A stretch of DNA of 64,000 nt from Cryoendolithus antarcticus. Lineage: Eukaryota > Ascomycota > Dothideomycetes > Cladosporiales > Cladosporiaceae. Made by a program: the position numbers and the translations under genes. The notes under the pieces were generated by a model. That model made no database searches and was not told the DNA's origin. It was given only the letters and a program-made list of their open reading frames with translations. Below are positions 23,548 through 34,400 of the stretch, one piece after another; the stretch's first letter is position 1; each line of letters begins with the position of its first letter. Location: the NCBI GenBank assembly GCA_002077065.1, contig NAJO01000021.1:682001-746000 (forward strand), written 5' to 3'.

Positions 23548-24858
23548 ATGGCGCCCACGCCGCTCCGTCAAGGCGTCCCAACAGCCATAGCAGCATTCGC
23601 CACCCTGGCAGCTGTGGTGGGCACACTCTCATACCTGGACATCCCTTCTCTGCTCACGCAACGGAAAGAAGCCAAGAAAGTCTCCAAAGCCCGGTACAAC
23701 CCTAACGACACGCCTTCACTCCTAGCGTTCAAGGCTCTAGTCGAGCAAGACACACTGCCCTCCACCTACCCTCTAGCCTCAAACATAGAGCGAAACATCC
23801 CCATCTACGATGCCCGGTCCCTGAACCTCACTGATACCAAAGTGATTGAGGCGTTCCAGGATGAGGTGTTTCACATTCTATACGACGGCCCCGGCGTCCT
23901 AGTAATGAAGAACTTCTTCCGCGATCCGTCAAGCATAGACGCCGCAAACGCAGCCTTCACAGCGATCATCAACCGCGAAGCCGAAGCTAAGCTCAGCGAT
24001 CCAGCATACTTCGGCACAACGAAGTACGACAAGACGCCAAATGCCTGGATCTCGAACTCGTTCTCGAAGCTTTGCTTGCAGGACCCGGAGACGTTCCTGG
24101 CGTACTTCTCAAACCCCTTGTTCCCGGTGATATGCTCAGCGTACTTAGGCCCGCAGTACAAGATCACGGCGCAGGTGAATGCAGTGAGGCCGGGCGGGAA
24201 GCCACAGCATCTGCATCGGGACTATCATCTCGGCTTCCCGAGTCGAGAGGACGTCGCCAAGTTTCCGAAGCAGATGCATGAGCTCTCCCGACTACTGACG
24301 ATGCAAGGCGCAGTCGCGCACGCGGACATGCCGGCTGAGAGTGGACCGACGAGGTTCTTGCCTTATAGCCAGGGGTTCGGGGAGGGGTATATGGCTACTG
24401 GAAGGGAGGAGTTCAAGCAGTACTTCGCGGAGAACTATGTCAGTCTGCCGTTGGAGAAGGGCGATGCGCTGTTCTTCAGTCCGGGGTTGTTCCATGGCGC
24501 TGGAGAGAACGTGAGTCAGGATGTGGACCGGATCGCGCATTTGTTCCAGGTTAGCTGCGCCATGGGGAAGACTATGGAAAGCATTGATACGCATCCGTTG
24601 ATCGAGGCGACTTATGATTTGCTGGCAGATATGCAAGGCAAGGAGGGGATGGAGCGGGAAGTGGATGCTTTTGTGCAGAGTGTGGCAGAGGGCTATCCTT
24701 TCCCGTCGAATCCAGATAAGAGAAAGCCAGTGCCGGGTAGCAAGGGTCCGGAGAGCGAGCAGCAGCTATTGCGGAGAGCACTTAGTGGGAATTGGGAGAA
24801 GGCGAAGTTGATGGAGGAACTTTCCGGCATGAGGCAGGCGTGCCAGGCTTCGACTTAG
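23548..24858 (+). CDS. Phytanoyl-CoA dioxygenase (PhyH) family, Fe(II)/2-oxoglutarate oxygenase
   Basis: This is a single exon of 436 residues. The frame is open from a TTG at 23521, but the first ATG is 23548 (MAPTPLRQG). A hydrophobic segment at about residues 10-28 (AIAAFATLAAVVGTLSYL) suggests a membrane anchor. The oxygenase core shows LYDGPGVLVMKNFF. The metal-binding HxD lies in PQHLHRDYHLGF near 220. A distal histidine lies in LFFSPGLFHGAGENVS near 316, followed by an Arg-containing segment (DVDRIAHLFQVSC) that could bind 2-oxoglutarate. This is the PhyH arrangement. Fungal members act on fatty acyl-CoAs, polyketides or meroterpenoids, so the substrate is open. There are no biosynthetic genes nearby to suggest a secondary-metabolite role. 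Confidence 0.85.
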   Translation: MAPTPLRQGVPTAIAAFATLAAVVGTLSYLDIPSLLTQRKEAKKVSKARYNPNDTPSLLAFKALVEQDTLPSTYPLASNIERNIPIYDARSLNLTDTKVIEAFQDEVFHILYDGPGVLVMKNFFRDPSSIDAANAAFTAIINREAEAKLSDPAYFGTTKYDKTPNAWISNSFSKLCLQDPETFLAYFSNPLFPVICSAYLGPQYKITAQVNAVRPGGKPQHLHRDYHLGFPSREDVAKFPKQMHELSRLLTMQGAVAHADMPAESGPTRFLPYSQGFGEGYMATGREEFKQYFAENYVSLPLEKGDALFFSPGLFHGAGENVSQDVDRIAHLFQVSCAMGKTMESIDTHPLIEATYDLLADMQGKEGMEREVDAFVQSVAEGYPFPSNPDKRKPVPGSKGPESEQQLLRRALSGNWEKAKLMEELSGMRQACQAST

Positions 24859-24955
24859 AGGCGAGCTCGTAAGAGCAACGCAGCAATTCAACCCACTGGC
24901 ATATCATAGACATCATAGAACTCATAGATACGCAGACGTAGCGTTAGGGCACCAC

Positions 24956-25864
24956 TCAGCCCCGCTTGGCGTTCTTGAACAGGTCCAGCAACGCATTCTG
25001 TTGCAGCGGCGCGCCATTTCCTGCAGGATTTATTGGAGCCTTGGTCGCTCGAAAGAAGTCGGTATCTGGACTGGGTCGGAACGCCGGTGCAGCAGACGGC
25101 TGCGACGGAGCTTGTGGTTGCGGCTGGCTGAACAGCTTGAGCAAGTCGATCCTCTGTCCGCCTGGTCCGACGAGTGCTGGTTGCGCAATAGGAGGCGCCA
25201 TCTCATACGCCGGTTGCGCTACTCCATCATGACTGAACGCTGTTTCATAGTTCTCCTCGTACCCCTCCTCTTCGGTCTGATCCTCATCCTCATATCCATC
25301 ATCCTCCCCTTGCACCTTCCCATCGCCCACTCCCGACCCTTCAGCCAACCTCGCACACTCCCTCATAGCCCCACTCATCCTCTCCAAAGTCGTCGGCATC
25401 TCACCCTCTTCACTAAACACCCAGAGCCCATATACCTTCCCCTCCCCATTCTCTCCCTCAACCTGCAACATGATGTACTCCTCGCTGACCTGCACCATCT
25501 CCTCGCCCTGGATCTCCACAACGAAGTTCTCCAATCCCTTCCTGTTGAGTACTACAACGCTGAATCTCGGACTTCCATCATCTGACGCCAGCTGACATAG
25601 AAACAGCGTTCCTTCCTGGCCTGTCTTCTCCCAAGTCGAGGCAGCGGGGCTGAAGGTGTAGACCACGGCGAAGGCGGCTATCGAGATTATGGAGTGGAGG
25701 GCGGGGAGGTAGCGGCGGAGGACTAGGAGGTTGAGCTCGGAGTTGCGTCGTTTTGGGGGGGCTGGGATGGGAAGGGATGGGTCTTCGGTGTCATAGTCGG
25801 ACGGGATGGGGGCTTGCGGTTGAGTGGGAGCGGTGCGGCCGTTACGGGCTTTCTTTGGAGGCAT
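24956..25864 (-). CDS. DCP1: mRNA decapping enzyme subunit 1
   Basis: This is the activator subunit of the Dcp1-Dcp2 decapping complex in cytoplasmic P-bodies. It is a single exon of 302 residues from the ATG at 25864 (MPPKKARNGR). The frame is open further upstream, including another ATG at 25999, but the shorter form matches the family better. The EVH1 core is visible at about residues 40-180: LNLLVLRRYLPALHSIISIA, FAVVYTFSPAASTWEKTGQE, GTLFLCQLASDDGSPRFSVV and VLNRKGLENFVVEI. After an acidic linker the tail is Pro/Gln/Ala-rich and carries two similar short motifs, DLLKLFSQ and LLDLFKNAKRG, the latter at the extreme C-terminus. Such leucine-rich motifs may contact decapping partners (inference). 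It is divergent from COQ8 with 255 bp between starts. Confidence 0.88.
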   Translation of the reverse strand: MPPKKARNGRTAPTQPQAPIPSDYDTEDPSLPIPAPPKRRNSELNLLVLRRYLPALHSIISIAAFAVVYTFSPAASTWEKTGQEGTLFLCQLASDDGSPRFSVVVLNRKGLENFVVEIQGEEMVQVSEEYIMLQVEGENGEGKVYGLWVFSEEGEMPTTLERMSGAMRECARLAEGSGVGDGKVQGEDDGYEDEDQTEEEGYEENYETAFSHDGVAQPAYEMAPPIAQPALVGPGGQRIDLLKLFSQPQPQAPSQPSAAPAFRPSPDTDFFRATKAPINPAGNGAPLQQNALLDLFKNAKRG

Positions 25865-26119
25865 GATGGTGTTGTAGATCAACACGGGAATGGGGCAAGT
25901 CGTCGTTATCGTCGCCTCATGGCGTTTTGTGAATGATCTAGGAGGACAGCGGAGGGTATCGTGTATACAGCAGCTTCTTATGTCCGAGATAAAGTCCATC
26001 ACATGTCATTGATCACTTTCAACCTTCGCTTTCTTGCCTCATCATACGTTCCACCGCCCAACCCACTCATCGCACCTCCGCTCCGCCATGACCTCTAGTT
26101 GATCCTGCCCTTCCACCGC

Positions 26120-28525
26120 ATGGCCGGCAAACGCATTCTCGACGCCGCCAAGCTCTTCAATACCGCCCGAGCCATTGGCCGCCAACATCTGGGACTCCGC
26201 AGAGAGCAGTGGGAGGTGCTGAAAGAGACGAGTAGTGCTGTCAAATCTGTCAAGTGGCAGACTGATAGGGTCACGGTCACTGTTGGCGCGGCGTGGGAGC
26301 TTGGGAAGGTACTTGCGGGCGACGAGAAAGCAAAGTGGAGAGATGGAGCTGAGGGAAAAGCACAGCGGGCGGGGCAAGAGGTGCGGAGAACAGCAGAGGA
26401 AGTCAGGAAGGCTGGGGAGGAGGTAGTGGAGAACGTGAGGGATGGGGTGGAGGGTGTGGTCGCGGAGCTGAGGAGGGACAGTGCTGTCGCAGAGGACGTG
26501 GCAGCAGATATTGCCTCTGGAGATGATGGGTCGTTGGCAGCGCTGAGGAAGCGCGAAGAAGCAAAGCAGGTGGAGACGCCATTGCTAGACACTACAAGCA
26601 CCCCACGTACTGTAGCAGAAGCAGCCTCAGGCGTAGACACGTTCAGCGAGAGAGGACAGGGCACTGCACCACAGATTGACGCAGTGCCGCAGACTGAGCT
26701 ACCAGCACATGTAGCGAGCGAGCAGGGTAGCGACAAGCACGTGCAAGATAAGGAGCTGAACCAAGACGTATACTACTCCACTAGCGCGAAGGCCGAGCAG
26801 GCAGAGGAGGTCCCAGAGGAGATCAATCTAGACATCTTCTCAAGTCCAAAGGTCTCGAAGATCATCGGCCAGCGCACTGGAGGCACGAAGAATCCTTACG
26901 GCAACCGACAGAGGCTGGCTCCGAAGCCATTACCAGAGATGGTCAAGGCAGCTGAGCAACGTCGACTGGAGCAAGAAGCTGCCGCAGAACGTGCTCGAGC
27001 CACGGAGCCTGAGCCTAAGCCTGAGCCTACGATCCCGCAAGCCACGAAACACGATGCTGAGACTGCCGAGCTTGCGAGTTCGATCGCGAAGGATGCGGCA
27101 CCACGAGAGGCCGAGGCGACACCTTTGGTGACCGAAGCACAGCCTGCTACTGCCGCACCGTACGAGATGCGCGAGTCTCGCGTACCCTCCTCACGCTTCA
27201 GTCGACTATGGCAGTACAGTGGTCTCGCAACGACTATGGCCTTTGGTGCAGTAGGTGAAAGCTTACGCCGCGTCACTGGCAGTGGTGCTGAAGGAAGCCT
27301 GATGCTCAGCGAAGCCAACATGAACAGGCTTGTTGCGAAGCTCAGTCGCATGCGCGGCGCTGCTTTGAAGCTCGGTCAGATGATCAGCTTTCAAGACTCA
27401 AAAGTCCTCCCACCCACCATCAATGCCGTTCTGCAACGGGTGCAAGACAGCGCGGACTACATGCCTTCATCGCAACGAGATGAAGTTCTTACGCGCAATC
27501 TCGGCGATAACTGGCGAGAGCTCTTCTCTGACTTCTCCGAGAAGCCTTTCGCAGCCGCATCGATCGGACAAGTTCACAAAGCCACGCTCGCTTCAAACGG
27601 TAAACCTGTCGCAGTCAAAATCCAATACCCTGGCGTGCGAGACAGCATAGACTCTGATCTCAACAACATCTCCCTACTCCTCACAGCCAGTCGCCTCCTC
27701 CCGAAAGGCCTCTTCTTCGACAAGACAGTTGCCAACGCACGTGTAGAGCTAGGCTGGGAATGCGATTACATCCGCGAAGCCGAAGCTTGCAAACGCTTCA
27801 AGTCCCTCGTCTCCGACGAACCCAATACCTTCGCAGTCCCGATCATCTACCCCGAAGCCAGCGGCATTGACGTCCTAACAGCAGACTTCATGACCGGCAC
27901 AGCCGTGACCAAGATCACAGACCTCACGCAGTCGGAGCGCGACTGGATTGGCAGCCAAGTCCTCCGCCTATGTCTACGAGAGGTGATGGAATGGCAGTTC
28001 ATGCAGACCGACCCGAACTGGACGAACTTCCTCTACAATCGCTCATCGCAACACCTCGAGTTGTTAGACTTCGGCGCCAGTCGCGACTTCCCCTCAACAT
28101 TCATCAAACCCTACGTCTCTCTTCTCATAGCCGCCTCGCGCAACGACCGCGCAACCTGCCTGTCCCGCTCCGTAGAGCTCGGCTACCTGACAGGCGAGGA
28201 AAGCAAAGCCATGCTTGACGCTCACGTCGATTCCATCCTCGTCCTCGCTGAGCCTTTCCGCGAGGGAGGAGATGTCTACGATTTCAAGGACCAGACTATT
28301 ACCGATCGCGTGAGGGCTAATATTGGGCTTATGTTGAGGGAGCGGGTGAGGCCGCCGCCGGAGGAGACGTATAGTCTGCATCGGAAGTTGAGTGGGGCGT
28401 TCTTGCTTTGTGCTAGGTTGGAGAGTAGAGTCAAGGCACAGGGGATGTTTGACGATGCCGTGAAGCTTTGGGAGGAGAAGCAGGAGAGAGAAGGCAATGA
28501 AGAGAACGAGGTGGCAGCTACGTGA
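26120..28525 (+). CDS. COQ8: COQ8/ADCK (ABC1/UbiB) atypical kinase-like protein, mitochondrial
   Basis: This UbiB-family ATPase/kinase supports the coenzyme Q biosynthetic complex at the inner mitochondrial membrane. It is a single exon of 801 residues from ATG 26120. The catalytic half contains the diagnostic KxGQ motif (LKLGQMISFQD, near 415) and the Ala-rich loop replacing the glycine loop (FAAASIGQVHKA, near 478). It also has the lysine motif PVAVKIQYPGV, the catalytic loop QTDPNWTNFLYN and the DFG motif LDFGASRDF. The first roughly 370 residues are unusually long for the family. They comprise a charged helical stretch (EEVRKAGEEVVENVRDGVEG) followed by Ala/Glu/Pro-rich low complexity. 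The KxGQ region immediately precedes the kinase fold as expected. Confidence 0.92.
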   Translation: MAGKRILDAAKLFNTARAIGRQHLGLRREQWEVLKETSSAVKSVKWQTDRVTVTVGAAWELGKVLAGDEKAKWRDGAEGKAQRAGQEVRRTAEEVRKAGEEVVENVRDGVEGVVAELRRDSAVAEDVAADIASGDDGSLAALRKREEAKQVETPLLDTTSTPRTVAEAASGVDTFSERGQGTAPQIDAVPQTELPAHVASEQGSDKHVQDKELNQDVYYSTSAKAEQAEEVPEEINLDIFSSPKVSKIIGQRTGGTKNPYGNRQRLAPKPLPEMVKAAEQRRLEQEAAAERARATEPEPKPEPTIPQATKHDAETAELASSIAKDAAPREAEATPLVTEAQPATAAPYEMRESRVPSSRFSRLWQYSGLATTMAFGAVGESLRRVTGSGAEGSLMLSEANMNRLVAKLSRMRGAALKLGQMISFQDSKVLPPTINAVLQRVQDSADYMPSSQRDEVLTRNLGDNWRELFSDFSEKPFAAASIGQVHKATLASNGKPVAVKIQYPGVRDSIDSDLNNISLLLTASRLLPKGLFFDKTVANARVELGWECDYIREAEACKRFKSLVSDEPNTFAVPIIYPEASGIDVLTADFMTGTAVTKITDLTQSERDWIGSQVLRLCLREVMEWQFMQTDPNWTNFLYNRSSQHLELLDFGASRDFPSTFIKPYVSLLIAASRNDRATCLSRSVELGYLTGEESKAMLDAHVDSILVLAEPFREGGDVYDFKDQTITDRVRANIGLMLRERVRPPPEETYSLHRKLSGAFLLCARLESRVKAQGMFDDAVKLWEEKQEREGNEENEVAAT

Positions 28526-30396
28526 AGGCACTGAGAGTCCGCCCCTGCGAAGGCGGGTCTGAAGCTTGCTTTCATAACGCTTTCAGGAGCCTTGCGGTTC
28601 TCGACTCACAATTACCTACGCGATAAGCCTAAAGCCACTCTTGGGGACAGTTGAAGGGATCATCTAATGACGTAGACCCGCGATCCTATCGGCAAGATGT
28701 CTTTAATGTAGCATATGTACATACGAGCTTCATCCGGAGCATCCAGTAGCTTCGCTCTATCAAAACTTTTGAGAGTTTAATGCTGCCACCGCGTGCTTCG
28801 CGAATGTACATCTCGAGTTCATTGCCCCGTGGAGTGACAATTGCAGCTAATGCCAGTATGGCACAACCAACGAGCACGATGCTTCGGACGAAGATCTGGT
28901 TGTCGTGGTGCTTTAGCTCGCTCCGCACCGGCAGAGTAGCACCTCGCCATGTCTCTGAGGAATCCTCTCATGCAGTCGTGAGCTGACTGCTGGCGAGACC
29001 GCAAGGGACCATGACATGCCGGAGATGAGTCTGCTGCTCGTGCTAGGTCGTAGTACTGATCGATTGGATACGTACCTGCTACAATGATTGTGGTACCTGT
29101 TGGGGCAGAGCTGACTGTGCTGGAGGAACCCGGTCGGTAAGGCCAACGTTATGGGCAACAATGGCGACGTTCGAGCTTGCGAGTTGATTGGACTCGCTCC
29201 GTGGTCTCCTTGCTTTTCATTACCTGCCACAGTCGGTGTGCCACCGCCTCTCTATCCAGTCTCATCACCATTCCGGAAGCCGTCTCCCGCCTTCCATACA
29301 ACGCTCCGCAATTCAGCCTGCACAACTTCTTTCTCCTTCACTTTTGAACCCAATGTCCTTGCCCGCGTGGATGCATCTCGCATCATCACATCACTCTAAT
29401 AATCACACCGCTGACAAGTGGATCACTCCAGGGCATCTCCCTGTCCACTCGTACCGTTCACGTCCGCGGCCAGGCTTTGCTGGTGCGGCACATGGCGACC
29501 TGGTCAATTTGTTAGCTGCAGCATGCAAGCAGTGCAGTAGCGTCTCCCAAGCTGTCTGCGGCCTGACGGACGGCGGCCACCCGCTGAGCGCCATGTGTTC
29601 GCGTGTCAGCCTTGCGGCACTGTGCAGTCCCTCAATTGTGACGTGTGAAGGCAATATCAATCTGCCGGGACACAACAGACGGCAGCTATCTCGTCGCAGT
29701 CAGGACGACCTATCGCGTGGAATGCTACCCTTTAGCACACCAATCTACTCTGCCGTCACCGCCTCCCCTCATCTACGCTCCGCCCTGACACAATTGAACG
29801 ATTAGGCTGCCGGCCCGGCGCACCATGCCCGCCTCCCCTTCCCTAGCAGCAAGCAGGCATGGCCCGACAGCACACGACCCCAGCCGCTGCACGATAAAGC
29901 CACAAAGATTTGATTTGCCCAGTGTGCGATGTCATGTTGATTACTGGATGCTGATGTGCCGTTCTCAGGCATCGTCGGAGGAGTGAGGAGAGTCTCGATC
30001 GGTAAGAGAGGGGAGTTGAGGGGTGACACGTAAGTTGTATAGGTACTTGGTCTTTCTCTGTTTCTTATTGGGGTAGTACGAGGTGACTTGTCTCTTTGTA
30101 TTTGGTCATTGTTGCCCCAAGGTGCCTCAACGGAAGCTGTGTCTGCTGTTTGCTGACGCATGTGAGACTGGGAAGGCGAGACGATCGAGACACTGCTCAG
30201 GCACCTCAGCCCTTCCCTCTCACAACCTTCATCTGATCTCCAAGTAAAGGTCACCACATCTTCGACTTGAACACACAATCAAAGTATCGGGTGTTGCGAA
30301 GTCACAGGAAGGATCGCCACCCCAGCACGCGACCTCTGGTCATACCATAAGCTCGCCGCTGTCAAGTCTCCGGGGAACCTCCCGGATCATCTTGCA
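28526..30396. other. 1.9 kb intergenic region
   Basis: This lies between COQ8 and the small Ser/Pro-rich gene, both on the plus strand. The longest frame, 205 codons from a TTG at 29188, is rich in Ser, His, Leu and Pro and lacks motifs, so I treat it as chance. I see no repeat or RNA gene. Confidence 0.5.
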
Positions 30397-30753
30397 ATGG
30401 CCCAGTCCAAGACTCTAAAGCAGCCCGTCCTCACGCCTCCCAAGCTCACGCCTCCCTCCATCAACCGCCAACATTCATACAATGTCTCCTCCAGTACCTC
30501 GCCGGTCCGCAGCTGGAGCAGCACCTGCACAAACGCCAGGAGCTTCTTGTCACAAGTCGCATCACGTACAGCATCGCCCCGGAGAACGACTAGTAACTAT
30601 GTGGGTAGCAGCACGGAGAGCTCGCCTACCGAAGCGCCACCGATGGAGCGGCGACGTAGCTGGGAGGACTGCGTGCATCAGAGGGACGGGTATATCAGCT
30701 TCCCGGACTATGATACATTGAAGGAGGGATTGGTGGGCGAGAAGGAGAGGTGA
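30397..30753 (+). CDS. Small Ser/Thr/Pro-rich hypothetical protein
   Basis: This is a 118-residue single-exon frame from an ATG. The first two thirds are disordered and rich in Ser, Thr, Pro and Arg (KQPVLTPPKLTPPSINRQ). The end is compact and looks conserved: RRRSWEDCVHQRDGYISFPD followed by YDTLKEGLVGEKER. Many fungi encode short proteins with this layout, a disordered head plus a WE...GYxxFPD tail. That recollection is loose and no function is known to me. The several TP and SP pairs could be kinase sites. It stands alone with long flanking gaps. Confidence 0.55.
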   Translation: MAQSKTLKQPVLTPPKLTPPSINRQHSYNVSSSTSPVRSWSSTCTNARSFLSQVASRTASPRRTTSNYVGSSTESSPTEAPPMERRRSWEDCVHQRDGYISFPDYDTLKEGLVGEKER

Positions 30754-31408
30754 AAGGTTCGCTTTACCATCACGGCCTGATGAAACGAATGTCTCCAGTC
30801 CTGCAACGGGTTGATACGTCGAAATATCAACCTCGGACGGCAAGCTGGCCAGGGCAAGGTTGAGCCTACGAGCATTACAGATGACAGCCTCCAGCATGAA
30901 GCTGCTTGCGTGGCGGCTGCCACCGCCAGCAGGGTCACGTCAGAACAGCAACCACAGAATTCGTCACGAGTCCAGCTGTCAGCCGTTCGACAACAAACCG
31001 TCGAGGGCGAGCTTCTGGCCAACGGCGCCGAAGTAGTGCGGCTTGCAAAGCTGGTCGATTGCGATCTACCAAACTCCCTCGCCGCGGAACGCGCAACCGC
31101 ATCTAACCCACTCCAGACTCGCGGTTCCGCCCCTCGGACGCGAGATCAGCGGTGAATGTGTCCCATCGAGCAGCCGACGTGATCATGTGCGAGGCAGGTT
31201 GCACGCCGCACAATCGTCGCGCCGCAAGCAAAGTTGGGGGACGGTGAGGACGCAGTGGCATGGGGTTCATCTTCCCAACACGCGAAGGCAGTCGACGGGT
31301 CACTCGAGCGTGAGCGGATAGTAACAGATGCTGACAGTTCGGCCCGCCAGTATAGCTGGTATTAAATCATAACTAGCACTGTCTATGTGTATCATGACCA
31401 TTAATCCA
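30754..31408. other. Intergenic region between convergent genes
   Basis: These 655 bp separate the small Ser/Pro-rich gene from the stop of the inositol phosphatase gene. Nothing with coding character is seen. Confidence 0.55.
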
Positions 31409-34400
31409 TCACCCGTTACTACTTCTTACGAGAAAGAGCTCCATAAGCTCCACTCGCCGCCGTTCGTGCACAGCTTTCGACTTCTCCCCTCCCGACGTAG
31501 GCATATGTACCACCAAAGGCGCGAAGATCTTCGCAAGTGCATGCGCGCTCTGCTCCCTCGGTGCAATAGTCGGCAATTTCCCAGTCCCTGTCATGCGTCT
31601 GAATGGCCCAGCTAGCCGTCGTGGCGAAGTAGCAGCGGGCTCAGCCTCCGGCTCTCTAGTGTCGGACTTCGAAGTCTCCTGGATAAGTCGATCGAGCATG
31701 GCGGTGATGAGCACGAAGGAGATGCTGTGGCTTGGTGACTGGGAGAGAAGTTCTGAGATGGCCATGCGTTGCTCCTCGGCACTGGGTTCTGGCTTCGCTC
31801 TGGCAGTACTCACGAGATAAGCTTCGATCTCCAGCCATATCTCGCCCGGTATGATACCTTCCGGGATCCCCTCCAGGAACAACAGCAAAAGCTGCGCAAG
31901 CACAAACAGGCGCTGCATCTTCGGCAGCCCACCCAGCATACTCCCCTCAAGCGACCCATCAGAATCCAGTGCATTACACGCATTGCTCAGCGCCTCCTGC
32001 CATTGCTCCGTACCTTTCTCCCGCCAAGACGCTTCGTCGAACGGCCAGCCATAATGCTCCTTCCACGGCGGCTTGCCGGAATCTTCAGTGGACGTCATCT
32101 CCCACTCCGCGACAACACGCCCACTCAACTCTTCTACGACTTCAGTCAGCCTGAACAGCTCGCGCGGCGCGGAGAAACGTACGGGAGCGTCTTGCAGTGA
32201 GATCCTCGGACTGTCCATGCTAGACTTCGTACCCGAAGCTGCCGACATGCCGCGGGAGCGAGACTTGCCCTCAGGCGTCTGGCGTTGGAGTCGCCGGATG
32301 CCACCTTCGGGGATGCGGACGAGTTTGCTGATCGAGCGACCGAGTGAGGTTTCGAGCCAGGAGCCTCGTACAGGTACGAAGTGATCGCGGCCGTCGGCTA
32401 CGCGGAGGACGAGGATGTCGTCTAGCGTTTCGCTGCCTTCATTCAACGATGTAGCGACTGCGACGTCGAAGATGCGCAGCTCAAGCTCGATGATCGTTGT
32501 CTCACCGGGCTCCAGTTGGACCGCTTGACTTCCAGTACTCGAGCTACGCAAAGGCTCATTGTTCACCTTCAGGTTCAGCCACTTGGGCGCCACCCCAGTA
32601 GACTGCCCAGCCCCGACCGGTCGCTCGATCAACGTGAAGCTCGCAGCCACACGACCAGTATTAGCGATTGTCAACGTACGATGCTTTGCCTGGCCCCATC
32701 GTACCTCACCAAACCAGACGCCTTCGAAATTCGCTGGGTCAGTGTCATCGTACTCCGTATCTTTGGCGCGGTGCTTGTCAACGACCACGGTCACGTCAGG
32801 GCGGCTGCCGTTCTCGGCCTTATCGAGTTCTTTGGCTACCTCGGCGTGAACTTTGGCTTTCAGGTCGGGAACCACAGCATCGTACTTCAGCAGGAACACT
32901 GCATCCAAAGGTTTGTGATCTGAGGAGAGGACCCGTTGGTGCGCGGTGTAGTACTCTTGAGTCAGCTCGTCTTCAAAACCTTCTCTCGTGATGACTACGC
33001 CATCGGCACTGTCATCGTACTCATCGTAGTCTCGTTCGCCACCGTCCGTGTCGGGATCGTAATCGAAGAGGATGTCATCGTCACTAGCGGCCAGGTCGGT
33101 ACCATTCGCTTGCATCTCCTCATCCTTCTTCCGAGCGATCTCCTCTTCCTTTGTGCGAGCCTCGTGCGCGAGTCTGTCGCGCCGGCTCCGGTACAATATC
33201 CGGTCACACCATGATGGAGAGCGCTTCTTGTCACTAGAATCGAATACACCCACACTGCCCACATCATACTTGTACGTCGGCAGGAACCTGATCGGACCTT
33301 CACGCCAGCCGTCGTGAAAAGCTTTGCGTGTTTTCATCTGCGCATGCAGCTCATCGTGCGGCAGCAGACAGGCGAGCGTCGTCTGTAGACTCGTTGGATC
33401 TTCGCCAGTTGAAACCTCGTCCATCAGCGTAGGGGCAGTGCTCGTCGTGTCTTGACTCGTCCGCCCACTAGCAGCGGAAGTAGAGGCAGTATCGTTTGAC
33501 TCATCACTCAAACGCCCCTCCACCCTTCGCTTGACAGCCTCCGTCGCGTGTTCGATCTCGCCGTCAATCTTCCTCGCAGACCTCTGGCTCAGATCATACT
33601 CGTTCCTGGTATGCAGCATGAGCAGTCTCCTCACATCATCCCCCGGAATATCCTGCAACCTATAATTCAGATCCCCCATCCAGAAAGCAAAGTCCTCATC
33701 CCCGATGTGCTCTCCAGTCGTCTGCGCCAAGTCCATAGAATCCTTGATGGGCTCAAATCGCGTCCGACTCAGTATCTGCGATGCGTCCCAGTTCCTCCGC
33801 TCCAGAGAAGGCTTGTCCGCACCAGCAGCCATATGGCAATTGACGAACACCAGCCGCGTCGTCTCACCCAACACGATCCTCGCCGTGACAGCTCCCTTAT
33901 TGCCCATGTACCCTCCAATCCCCGTCCCAACGCTCGTAGTGCTCACACTCCGCACTTCTGCTGCCACCTCCCCCGCAGCGTAGATAAGCAACAACAGCCC
34001 CAGCAGCTGCTGCTCAGCGACCAACACATATCCCTCCGGCAAGCCCTCCTTAACAGCCTCCTTCCACCGTATAGCCACAGAAGGATCCGTGTACGGCCGT
34101 AGCGCCTCCGTAAAAGACGTGATGTCTACCACCTCCTGCAACCCAAGCACATACAACCCTACATCCCCCTTACCCGGCAGTACGCCCACATCCCCCTTCG
34201 GCAGCGTGCCAGCCTTCTTCTCATACCGCGCTTCCTGCTCAGCTGGCCCTTCCCTGTCCTCTAGCCGCTCCCTCGCCGCGTCCCCCAAGCTAAGCCCAGC
34301 GAACTCCGACGTCACGCCTTTGCCCTCGATGAACCAGCCTGCGACATCCTTCTCCGTGCCTTTGAAAGCAGCTGTGTTCCAGGTGCCCAGCTTGATACGC

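Noticed and set aside
29188..29805. 205-codon plus-strand frame between COQ8 and the small Ser/Pro-rich gene
   Set aside because: It begins at TTG, is dominated by Ser, Leu, His and Pro, and shows no motif or splice support.
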